A DNA stretch of 22,332 bases from Candidatus Latescibacterota bacterium (GTDB taxonomy: Bacteria > Latescibacterota > UBA2968 > UBA8231): contig JAJDTN010000166.1 of assembly GCA_022827165.1 (NCBI GenBank), forward strand, positions 1 to 22,332, read 5' to 3'. How positions within the stretch are numbered: the first letter of the stretch is position 1; every line of letters begins with the position of its first letter. Positions 1 to 7,000 of this stretch are shown in pieces. Position numbers and translations under genes: made by a program. Under the pieces are notes generated by a model. That model did no database searches. It was given only the letters and a program-made list of their open reading frames with translations, and was not told the DNA's origin.

Positions 1-264
1 CTGGAAGAACCGCAGCCGCCAGGGCCGCACCCAGTCGGCGGGCAGGGTCACCGTGGTCGACAGGGCGCCGTGGTGGCCGGGGCGGCTGATCTCCCAGTGG
101 GCGTTGATCTGGTAGAGGTCGCGGATGTCGAGGACGACGTCGTAGGGTCCCGACGTTGCCGTCCGCCAGCGGTCCCCGCCCGGGGCGACCGTCAGCAGGC
201 GGGGCTCGGCGCCGAGGGCCTCGACCAGCAGCAGGGCGAGGAGCGCCGCGGCGCGGCGGCTCAT
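1..264 (-). CDS. Exported protein of unknown function, N-terminal part (cut by window edge)
   Basis: Reading from 264 leftward gives 88 codons that stay open to the window edge. The first 19 or so residues form a signal peptide: MSRRAAALLALLLVEALGA, with a basic start, a leucine/alanine core and an A-x-A-like end. The mature part begins EPRLLTV and contains a tract rich in beta-type residues (PYDVVLDIRDLYQ, ALSTTVTLPADWV). The start ATG at 262-264 overlaps the TGA of the enolase-superfamily gene as ATGA, so it is the last visible gene of the minus-strand operon. I do not recognise the family. Export suggests a periplasmic or surface role linked to the same substrate, but that is inference. 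Confidence 0.75.
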   Translation of the reverse strand, partial: MSRRAAALLALLLVEALGAEPRLLTVAPGGDRWRTATSGPYDVVLDIRDLYQINAHWEISRPGHHGALSTTVTLPADWVRPWRLRFFQ

Positions 265-1484
265 CCGATCCACGGTCCGTCCCGCCGCACGCGCTCCCAG
301 GTGCGGCGGAACTCCTCGGACCCGTCGTCGTGCCAGGTCTCGCTGCGCAGACCCTGGATCGCGCCCTCCTCGCGCCCGGTGGCGGGGGCCACATCCGCCG
401 GCGAGCGCCCGTACAGGGTGCGGCCGCCGGGCAGGTGCACGCGCTCCAGGTACCGCGGGACCGCGGCGGGCGGGTTGGCGGCCAGCCGCTCCAGGGCCTC
501 CTCGTCGACGTCGAACCCGAGCCCCGGCCGCTCCGGCACGGGGGAGCACCCCGCCGCCACCTCGATGCGTTCGGTAGTGATGTCGTCCTCGTACTGGTCG
601 TCGAGATGGATCGAGTGGCCGGTGGCGGTGGGCAGCACGGCGGCCATGTGCAGGCCCAGGGCCTTGGTCAGGGTGCCGCCCGTGAGCTGGATCAGGCACT
701 GGGTGTTGAGCCGGGCGCAGGCGGTGCCGTTGGCCAGGGTGTCGCCGATGCTGCTGCCGCCGCTGCCGATGAGGTAGGCGTCGGCGGCGCCGCGCCCCAG
801 GGCCGGCAGGCGGGTCTCGCCGGGGGGCACGTGGAAGACCACGGGCAGGCCGGTCTGCTCGCGCAGCCGGCACCAGGAGTCCAGGTCGTCCTTGGCGCAC
901 GGGTCCTCGATGCAGCCGACCACGGGACGGTCCTCGAGCCAGCGTACGATCGGCAGCAGCGCGGCCAGGGTGCGCGAGCCGTTCAGGTCCAGGTGCAGGC
1001 GGAACCCCTCCGGCGCCGCCTCCTCGGCGGCGAGCACCTGCTCCCGCACGTCGTGGACCGGCGACGTGTGCATCTTGATCACCAAGTACCCCTGCCCCGC
1101 GGCGCGCTGCACCTCCGCGGCGAACTCGGCCGGCGACGCCTGCCGCGTCCAGGCCGCCACCGAGACCGCGTCCCTCACCTTCGGACCCATGAGCTGGTAC
1201 GCGGGCACCCCCAGGTGCTTGCCCATCACGTCGTACAGGGCGCCGCCCACGGCCGGGTCGAAGTCGTTGCCGATGAACTCGAAGGGGCTGCGCCCGATGA
1301 GCGGCTCCACGCTCGCCGCCGAGGGTGCGCCGCCCCGGTGGTCGCCGTAGCCCACCAGGCCGTCGTCGGTGCGCACCCGGCAGACGACGCGGTGGTCGAT
1401 GCCGGCGAAGCGCACCGGATCCTGCCGGTTGCGCTCGGCCAGGCGGGGATGGATGGGAATGATGTCCACGTCCGTGATCTTCAT
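261..1484 (-). CDS. Mandelate racemase/muconate lactonizing enzyme-like protein (enolase superfamily), atypical active site
   Basis: 407 aa, a normal length for the enolase superfamily. Seen: an N-terminal capping domain (VVCRVRTDDGLVGYG, residues 33-47), then the barrel with LVIKMH (K137-x-H139), metal ligands D166 in HLDLN and E193 in CIEDP. The third ligand position, usually D or E after strand 5, reads VVFHVPP (H218). The usual barrel Lys after DAYLI is a glycine. Family members abstract a proton alpha to a carboxylate, as in acid-sugar dehydratases and racemases, but these changes make the reaction uncertain. I recall similar HVP-type proteins annotated as mandelate racemase in Planctomycetes and Latescibacteria, so this may be a distinct clade and not a broken gene. 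It starts 13 nt after the Ldh_2 gene and overlaps the next gene by ATGA, so it belongs to the operon. Confidence 0.88.
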   Translation of the reverse strand: MKITDVDIIPIHPRLAERNRQDPVRFAGIDHRVVCRVRTDDGLVGYGDHRGGAPSAASVEPLIGRSPFEFIGNDFDPAVGGALYDVMGKHLGVPAYQLMGPKVRDAVSVAAWTRQASPAEFAAEVQRAAGQGYLVIKMHTSPVHDVREQVLAAEEAAPEGFRLHLDLNGSRTLAALLPIVRWLEDRPVVGCIEDPCAKDDLDSWCRLREQTGLPVVFHVPPGETRLPALGRGAADAYLIGSGGSSIGDTLANGTACARLNTQCLIQLTGGTLTKALGLHMAAVLPTATGHSIHLDDQYEDDITTERIEVAAGCSPVPERPGLGFDVDEEALERLAANPPAAVPRYLERVHLPGGRTLYGRSPADVAPATGREEGAIQGLRSETWHDDGSEEFRRTWERVRRDGPWIG

Positions 1485-1497
1485 GGTCGACTCCTGG

Positions 1498-2505
1498 TCA
1501 GAACCGGGTGCTCTCGAAGCGGGCGAAGGGCGTCTCCACCCCGACCTCGGCGGCGATCCGCTCCAGCTCCTCCTGGTGCTCGCCGCCGACGGGGATGCCG
1601 TGGCGGGCGTGGTGTCGCTCCCAGCGGTGCTCCAGGCCGCCGGGCAGTTCGGCCTGGTCCACGCCCGGGTAGGGCCGCATGCGGCGCGCCCGCGCCACGT
1701 AGCCGTCCATGTCGGCCTTGAACTCCTCCAGGGGCATGAACCGGTCGACGGCGATGGCGGCGACGAAGCCGCCCTGGTCCGACACCCACGGCGACGGCGG
1801 GGCCTGCCGCTCCGGCCGGTGGATCCCCGCCAGCACCCCGCCGAGGACCTGCAGCACCGCTCCCAGCCCGAGGCTCTTGAAGAACACCCGCGGGAAGCGC
1901 TCGAGCAGCTCCGGCTCGTGGGGCAGCATGTGCGCCCCCATGTCGAGGACCAGGGGCGGCTGCTCGTCGGCCGGGACGGCCACGCTCAAGGGCGAGGCCC
2001 CGGCGGCGCGCAGCACGAGGTCATCGGGGTCCATGGGGTAGCGCACCGACGACGCCGCCAGGCCGATGCAGCCCGCCTCCAGGGCCATGCGCGAGTAGAG
2101 GCCGGCCGAGCCGATGTGATGATGGTTGCCGGTCGACACCGCTCCGAGTCCGTGGGCGCGGGCCCTGGCCACCGCCATCTCCATCCCCCGGCGGCAGGGG
2201 AAGTAGCCGAGGCCACCGTCGCCGTCGAGAACGGCCGTGGTCGGGGACTCGTCCACGACCCGGACCTCGGGCGCGGGGTTGACGCGGCCGTCGCGCAGGA
2301 GCCGCACGTAATGGGCCGCGTGCTTCGTGCCGTGGCTGAAGACGCAGCGCAGGTCGCACTCGACGAGGAGTCCGGCCAGCTGTCCGGCCAGCCCCCCGGG
2401 CATGCCGGCCCGGCCGAGGAGGGCCGCCGTGAACTGCCGCATGTCGGCCGCCGGCACCCGGATGCCGTGGGCCGGCGGGTAGTTGGGCAGCTGCAGGGTG
2501 CTCAC
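1498..2505 (-). CDS. Ldh_2 family (malate/L-lactate/ureidoglycolate type) NAD(P)-dependent dehydrogenase
   Basis: 335 aa, the usual length of the Ldh_2 family (AllD, ComC, YbiC type), which oxidises 2-hydroxy acids with NAD(P) and is unrelated to classical LDH. Seen: SHG at residues 57-59, the DGDGGLGY turn near 94-101, GNHHHIGSAGLY at 126-137 matching the family N-H-F-G-A-A-G catalytic histidine region, and the late VLGGVLAG helix. The start is the GTG at 2503-2505. It overlaps the TGA of the upstream gene as GTGA, and the same frame further upstream has only arginine- and proline-rich shadow sequence. Its place before an enolase-superfamily enzyme suggests interconversion of hydroxy acids and keto acids in one pathway. 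The exact substrate cannot be told. Confidence 0.92.
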   Translation of the reverse strand: MSTLQLPNYPPAHGIRVPAADMRQFTAALLGRAGMPGGLAGQLAGLLVECDLRCVFSHGTKHAAHYVRLLRDGRVNPAPEVRVVDESPTTAVLDGDGGLGYFPCRRGMEMAVARARAHGLGAVSTGNHHHIGSAGLYSRMALEAGCIGLAASSVRYPMDPDDLVLRAAGASPLSVAVPADEQPPLVLDMGAHMLPHEPELLERFPRVFFKSLGLGAVLQVLGGVLAGIHRPERQAPPSPWVSDQGGFVAAIAVDRFMPLEEFKADMDGYVARARRMRPYPGVDQAELPGGLEHRWERHHARHGIPVGGEHQEELERIAAEVGVETPFARFESTRF

Positions 2506-4091
2506 CCGGTCTCCGCGGGATAGCGGACGTGGACCTCCACGTTCTGCACCACCACCGGCGGCCGCAGGCGCGGGTCCCGCTCGAGGAGGTCGATGCCGAC
2601 GACGTGGACCCCCTGGCCGATCCGGGCCGGCTCCAGCGGCCAGACGAGCCAGGTGTTCTCCGACACGTCCGCGGGATTCGTGCTGTCGCAGGCCGCGGGG
2701 CTGCGGCGCTCCGGCTCCCCCAGCCGCTGGCCGTCCAGCTCGACGGTGAGCCGGTCCCGCGGCGCCAGGTGGTCGAGGTCGACCTGCAGCTCCAGGACCG
2801 CGTCCTCGTACAGCTCCTCGTACACGCCGACGTGGAAGAGGGGTCCGCCGCCCGCCTGCATGGGCCGCAGCTCGACGGGGACCTCGCCGCCCAGCCGGTC
2901 GTCGCGCTCGGCGCCGTAGCGCAGCTCGCCGCGGTCGCGGATTTGGCGCTTCACGGCGGCGTGGACCTTGTCCTTGCGGCGCAGGGTGTCGGGTGCGCCG
3001 AGGCTCTCCAGCAGCGGCCTCACCCTGAGCACGTGGCTGTGCCAGTTGAACAGGTGCACCCCCGTCGCGCCGCGCTCGTAGTAGCCAGCGGCCAGGCCGC
3101 GGAACCAGGCCTCCCGCCAGGCGGCGGCGGGCAGCAGGTGCCCCTGGCCCCACTCGCCGTGGCTGTCGAAGCCGGGATAGAGCCGCACCTGGGTGCCGCG
3201 CATCATCTCCAGGTACGCCTCCACCTCGACGCCGGGATCGGTCCCCGAGTTGGCCCCGGTGACGACGATGTCGCACAGGTCCTGCTCGATCCACGCCTCC
3301 AGGTCGTAGCCGACGCGGCGGTTCGTCTCCCGGGAGGCGCCGGCGCGGACGATCACGTGGAAGGGCCGGCCGCGCCGTTCCGCGATCCCGTCACCGATGC
3401 GGCGCACCTGGCGGTGCAGGTCGGTGAGGGTGTGGCGCAGGCGCCAGGCGTCCTCCTCGGGCAGGTGGAAGGCGTGGCGCTCCCAGTCGATCTCGACGCC
3501 GTCCCAGTCGGCCAGCTCGCAGGCCTCGGCGATGCGTTGCAGGGTGTACTCGCGGACCTCGGGCACCGCCATGTTCCACGACGTGGCCGCCCAGGCCGGG
3601 GCGCCGTCGCCGAGGACCCATTCCGGGTGGCTCTTGCGGAAGGCGGTGAGATGGGGCCGCTCCGTGGCCGCCATCTCTCCGGGCTTCAGCGGTGGGGCGC
3701 GGCGCGCCTTGTCGGACCAGAAGTGGTTGTCGTTCATGCGGATCGAGGCGTACACGCCGAGTCCCAACTCGTGGCCGCGGCGCACCATCTGCCCGTAGAG
3801 ATCGACGCCGGCGTCGAACATCGCCCGCAGGCTCTCGGCCCTCCGCATGTCGCTCACCGAGAAGTAGCGGCGCCCCTCGGACTCGCCGACCATGGGCAGG
3901 TGGTCCGACGGCCAGTGGGCCTCCTCCACCCCCACGCACCACGACAGGGCGCCGACCTGGGTCCCCTCCAGGGGCCGGTAGATCCGCTCCAGCAGGTCCT
4001 CCACGGAGATGGGTACCTCGGCGTTCTTCAGGTAGCCGCCGTCGTTGTTGAGGATGATCCCGTAGTCGGGAGCGGGGGGGCGCGGACTCAC
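2502..4091 (-). CDS. Glycoside hydrolase-like TIM barrel protein (GHL10/family-10-like) with C-terminal beta domain
   Basis: 529 aa from the GTG at 4089-4091, which overlaps the upstream TGA as GTGA. The first residues (DYGIILNNDGGY) fit a first barrel strand. Barrel markers: ASIRMNDNHFW (115-125), DGVEIDWERH (197-206), HVIVRAG (245-251), RLYPGFDSHG (303-312) and GVHLFNWHSH (344-353). The DGxEIDW strand end is the place of an acidic catalytic residue in GHL10-type and related glycosidase-like barrels. Residues from about 400 on look like a beta-sandwich (VELQVDL, LTVELDGQRL, VHVVGIDLLE). No signal peptide is visible, so it is probably cytoplasmic. A gene of the same layout lies at 19024-20670. 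Glycosidase activity is inferred; it could also be an isomerase-like barrel. Confidence 0.82.
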   Translation of the reverse strand: MSPRPPAPDYGIILNNDGGYLKNAEVPISVEDLLERIYRPLEGTQVGALSWCVGVEEAHWPSDHLPMVGESEGRRYFSVSDMRRAESLRAMFDAGVDLYGQMVRRGHELGLGVYASIRMNDNHFWSDKARRAPPLKPGEMAATERPHLTAFRKSHPEWVLGDGAPAWAATSWNMAVPEVREYTLQRIAEACELADWDGVEIDWERHAFHLPEEDAWRLRHTLTDLHRQVRRIGDGIAERRGRPFHVIVRAGASRETNRRVGYDLEAWIEQDLCDIVVTGANSGTDPGVEVEAYLEMMRGTQVRLYPGFDSHGEWGQGHLLPAAAWREAWFRGLAAGYYERGATGVHLFNWHSHVLRVRPLLESLGAPDTLRRKDKVHAAVKRQIRDRGELRYGAERDDRLGGEVPVELRPMQAGGGPLFHVGVYEELYEDAVLELQVDLDHLAPRDRLTVELDGQRLGEPERRSPAACDSTNPADVSENTWLVWPLEPARIGQGVHVVGIDLLERDPRLRPPVVVQNVEVHVRYPAETG

Positions 4092-4975
4092 CGCACCGGC
4101 TCCGTGGCGATCGTCCCGAGGGGCACCTCGAGCAGGTCGCGGCCGAGGATCACCTGTCCCTTGAAGACCTCGCCCACCTCTTGCAGGACGCGCTCCTGCA
4201 CGCCGGGCGTCTCCAACTGCTCGGTCAGGTGGACGAGGACCAGCGTCTTGACGCCGGCATCCCTCGCCGTGGCCGCCGCGTCCAGGTGGCCGGAGCAGCA
4301 GGCGGTCAGGCGCTCGTCGTCCTCGGCGCCGTTGATGAAGTGGCACATGTGCAGCAGCACGTCGGCGCCGCGGGCGAGATCCGTGAGCCGCTGCACCGGC
4401 GCCGTGTCGCCGCCGAAGACGATCGTCCCGCCGGGCGTGGTCAGGCGGTAGGCGAGGCAGGTGAGCTGGGGCTGCACGTGCACCACCTCGGCCACGTCGA
4501 CCTGCCAGCCGCTGGCCACGAGGCGGTCGCCGTGGGACAGCTCGCGCACCTGCGGGTCGGGCTTCCGCCTCGGCATGACCCCGCCGCGGGCCTCGTACAC
4601 GAAGTGGCTCCCCGGGTGCACGGTGCGCGCCTCCAGGTCCGGGCCGAAGACACCGTCGGGGGCGAAGAGGCGGCGCGTCATGTGCGCCGTCGGCGGGGGT
4701 CCGTAGACCCGCAGCTCCGGGATCTTGCCGACGCCCTGGTCCCAGCGCGTGAGGACCAGGCAGGCGTAGTCGACGCAGTGGTCGTAGTGCAGGTGGGTGA
4801 GGAACAGGTGGTCGATCGAGGGCAGCTCGACGCCGGCCTCGAGCATGCGCCGCACCGAGGCCGGCCCGCAGTCGAAGACCAGGGTCTGGCCGCCGGCGCC
4901 GACGAGATAGCTGGAGCCGCCGCGGTGGGCCAGGGGCGTGGGCGTGCCCGTGCACAGGAGCTGGAGCCGTGTCAC
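4088..4975 (-). CDS. Metallo-beta-lactamase fold hydrolase, RNase Z-like
   Basis: 295 aa. The N-terminus LQLLCTGTPTP, then RGGSSYLV and LVFDCGP, are typical of RNase Z/ElaC-like and related MBL-fold hydrolases. The zinc motif is HLHYDH (H61, H63, D65, H66). Later ligands are visible as GGDTAP, LLHMCHF and LVLVHLTEQ. It is shorter than and different from true tRNA RNase Z in its middle part and sits inside a catabolic-type operon, so a lactonase, phosphodiesterase or other small-molecule hydrolase role is more likely than tRNA processing. The start is a GTG at 4973-4975, 25 nt after the PhyH gene, with no clear Shine-Dalgarno. Its stop overlaps the start of the glycosidase-like gene as GTGA. 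Confidence 0.88.
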   Translation of the reverse strand: MTRLQLLCTGTPTPLAHRGGSSYLVGAGGQTLVFDCGPASVRRMLEAGVELPSIDHLFLTHLHYDHCVDYACLVLTRWDQGVGKIPELRVYGPPPTAHMTRRLFAPDGVFGPDLEARTVHPGSHFVYEARGGVMPRRKPDPQVRELSHGDRLVASGWQVDVAEVVHVQPQLTCLAYRLTTPGGTIVFGGDTAPVQRLTDLARGADVLLHMCHFINGAEDDERLTACCSGHLDAAATARDAGVKTLVLVHLTEQLETPGVQERVLQEVGEVFKGQVILGRDLLEVPLGTIATEPVR

Positions 4976-5000
4976 CGGGACCGGCCCGGGCGCCTGGCGA

Positions 5001-5792
5001 TCAGGAATGATCCACCGCCTCCCAGTGGGCCCGCACCGCGTCTTCGACCTCGCCGTCGCTCCACTTCTCCACGAGGGGGCACTGGTCCTCGGGCCAGTCG
5101 GGCAGGACGTAGGGGTTGGAGGCGGCCACGTAGGCGTAGATGAGCGACCAGCGCGGCTGCTCGCTGAGGTTGGGGTCCGAGGCGTGGAGGGTGTTGCCGT
5201 GGAAGTAGAGGACCGACCCCGGCTGCAGCTCGCAGTGGACCTCCTCCAGCTCCCGCAGGGCCAGCTCCAGGCGGCCGGGATCGGTGATGAGCTGGGAGCC
5301 GGAGGACCGGTGCTCGAGCCGGCCGAGGCGGTTGGAGCCGCGCACCACCTTCAGGCAGCCGTTGGCGCGGGTGGCCGGATCGAGGGCGACCATGACGCTG
5401 GCGAAGGCGGGAAAGAGGAACTGCTGGTAGTGGTAGCCGTAGTCCTGGTGATACTGCCAGCCCCCGGTGCGGGGGTCCTTCAGCATCTGAAGCTGATAGT
5501 AGTAGCGCACGCGATCGCCGAACAACTGCTCCAGGGGCTCGACGATGCGGCGGCTGCGGGCCAGGGCGCTGTAGGCGTCTTCGCCGAGGGCCGGGCGGTA
5601 GGCCAGGCGCGTATCGAGTCCCTCGCCCTCGTAGTTCTGGTTGCCCTTGGCGGCGGCGGAGAGCTGCGGGTCCCGGCGGGCGATCTCCAGGACCCGCGCC
5701 ACGAGTCGGGGGTCGAGTTGGTCCTCGAGGATGAGGTAGCCGTCGTCCTCGAACCGGCGGATCCGTGCGGCGCTCAGGGTGGAAACGCTCAT
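5001..5792 (-). CDS. Phytanoyl-CoA dioxygenase (PhyH) family Fe(II)/2-oxoglutarate oxygenase
   Basis: 263 aa, standard for bacterial PhyH proteins. Seen: RIRRFEDDGYLILEDQL at the N-terminus (the family F-x-x-D/N-G-Y/F start), YHQDYG with iron ligands H115 and D117, LHASDPN with H203 as the third iron ligand, and QPRWSL with R214 for 2-oxoglutarate. All facial-triad residues are present, so it is likely an active hydroxylase. I chose the ATG at 5790-5792 because GAGGAAAG lies 1-8 nt upstream and the family N-terminus starts there. A longer frame to 5891 would run through the promoter region and the neighbouring gene. It is the first gene of the left operon. The substrate is unknown; many PhyH proteins of uncultured marine bacteria have none assigned. 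Confidence 0.92.
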   Translation of the reverse strand: MSVSTLSAARIRRFEDDGYLILEDQLDPRLVARVLEIARRDPQLSAAAKGNQNYEGEGLDTRLAYRPALGEDAYSALARSRRIVEPLEQLFGDRVRYYYQLQMLKDPRTGGWQYHQDYGYHYQQFLFPAFASVMVALDPATRANGCLKVVRGSNRLGRLEHRSSGSQLITDPGRLELALRELEEVHCELQPGSVLYFHGNTLHASDPNLSEQPRWSLIYAYVAASNPYVLPDWPEDQCPLVEKWSDGEVEDAVRAHWEAVDHS

Positions 5793-5858
5793 GCTTTCCT
5801 CGGAAATTATGGATTGACAACTGATGAAATTTACGTTAATTCGTTCAGTTAATGAACG
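5793..5858. promoter_or_regulatory. AT-rich divergent promoter region with inverted repeat over the ATPase start codon
   Basis: This is the only strongly AT-rich spot in the left half. On the plus strand TTGACA (5814-5819) is followed after 16 nt by TTAATT (5836-5841), placing transcription start close to the ATG at 5852. On the minus strand a weaker pair, TTCATT (5856-5851) and TAAATT (5833-5828) with 17 nt between, could serve the PhyH operon, giving a leader that keeps the GAGGAAAG ribosome site. A perfect inverted repeat CGTTCA-gttaa-TGAACG (5842-5858) covers the ATPase start codon and the minus-strand -35 element, so one bound protein could affect both directions. The plus-strand promoter is fairly convincing, the minus-strand one is weak. 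Confidence 0.55.
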
Positions 5859-7000
5859 GATATTCCTATATACCCCAGGCGCAGCTGGCACGCCTCAAGG
5901 GTCTGGTCGCTCCCGGAAAGGTCGTGGTGGTCCACGGCCCCAGGAGGGTCGGGAAGACCACCCTCATCCGGCGCTATGCTCAACAGTACGACCCGGAGGC
6001 CCTGGTGGTGACCGGCGAGGACATCTCGGTGCGCGAGTACCTGGAGAGCCAGTCCCTGTCCAGGCTGAAGGCTTTTGTCGGCCGGCGGCGCACACTGATC
6101 GTGGACGAGGCCCAGTACGTGCGGCACGTGGGGTTGAATCTGAAGCTCCTGGCCGATCACGTGGAGGATCTCCGCATCATCGCCACGGGCTCGTCGTCCT
6201 TCGATCTGGCCCAGCAGACCGGCGAGCCCCTGACGGGCCGCAAGTACACCCTGCTGCTCCTGCCCCTCGCGCAGATGGAGCTCCAGGGAGTGGAGGAAGC
6301 CCATGAGACGAAGGCCCAGCTCGAGCTGCGGCTGATCTACGGATCCTATCCCGAGGTCGTCCTCATGGAATCGAACGAAGATCGCGAGCTGTACATCAAG
6401 GAGCTTGTCGCTTCCTATCTCCTGAAAGACATCCTGCAGCTCGAAGGCGTGCGGCATGCCGCCAAGCTGCAGCGCCTGCTGCAGCTGCTGGCCTTCCAGG
6501 TCGGCCGGGAAGTCTCGGTGCCGGAACTGGGGACCCACCTCGGCATGACCCGGAACACGGTCGATCGCTATCTCGACCTGCTGGAGAAAGCCTATGTCGT
6601 CTACAGCCGGCACGGCTTCAGCCGCAATCTCCGCAAGGAGATCAGCAAGAGCCGCCGCTACTACTTCTACGACAACGGCCTCCGGAACGGACTGATCAGC
6701 AACTTCAACCCCCTGTCCCTGCGGCAGGACACGGGCGCCCTGTGGGAGAACTACATCCTCGCCGAGCGGCTGAAACACAACCTGTACACGGGGCGCCTGG
6801 CCGAGAGCCGCTTCTGGCGCACCTACGACCAGCAGGAGATCGACCTGGTCGAGGAGTGGGGCGGACGCCTCGAGGCGGCGGAGATGAAGTGGTCCACCCG
6901 GGCCGGGGTCCGCGCCCCCGGCGGTTGGCGAAAAGCCTATCCCGACGGCTCCTTCCAGGTGGTTCACCCGGGGAACTACCTCGACTTCATCACCGGCTGA
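5852..7000 (+). CDS. AAA_14/DUF4143 family ATPase
   Basis: 382 aa, the common length of this family. Seen: Walker A GPRRVGKTT (29-37), Walker B LIVDEAQ (83-89), a sensor-like IIATGSSSF, and the DUF4143 part with GALWENYILAERL and ESRFWRTYDQQEIDLVEE. The end contains EIDLV followed by EMKWS, which resembles the D...ExK layout of restriction-endonuclease-like folds; nuclease activity is only a suggestion. Family members are widespread orphan ATPases, often patchily distributed and without a proven role. The start codon has no Shine-Dalgarno and lies just downstream of a TTGACA/TTAATT promoter, pointing to a leaderless mRNA. Its end overlaps the convergent hydrolase gene by 11 nt (6990-7000). 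GC is somewhat lower than in neighbours, in line with acquisition. Confidence 0.92.
   Translation: MNGYSYIPQAQLARLKGLVAPGKVVVVHGPRRVGKTTLIRRYAQQYDPEALVVTGEDISVREYLESQSLSRLKAFVGRRRTLIVDEAQYVRHVGLNLKLLADHVEDLRIIATGSSSFDLAQQTGEPLTGRKYTLLLLPLAQMELQGVEEAHETKAQLELRLIYGSYPEVVLMESNEDRELYIKELVASYLLKDILQLEGVRHAAKLQRLLQLLAFQVGREVSVPELGTHLGMTRNTVDRYLDLLEKAYVVYSRHGFSRNLRKEISKSRRYYFYDNGLRNGLISNFNPLSLRQDTGALWENYILAERLKHNLYTGRLAESRFWRTYDQQEIDLVEEWGGRLEAAEMKWSTRAGVRAPGGWRKAYPDGSFQVVHPGNYLDFITG

Noticed and set aside
2529..4451. A 640-codon plus-strand frame opposite the glycosidase-like gene
   Set aside because: It lies antisense to two genes with clear conserved motifs and shows none itself.
4088..4975. Calling the MBL-fold gene tRNA RNase Z (rnz)
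   Set aside because: The zinc motif fits the fold, but the operon context and the middle part do not support tRNA 3' processing.
5793..5891. N-terminal extension of the PhyH gene to 5891
   Set aside because: It would cover the promoter region and the start of the opposite ATPase gene. GAGGAAAG and the family N-terminus both support 5792.
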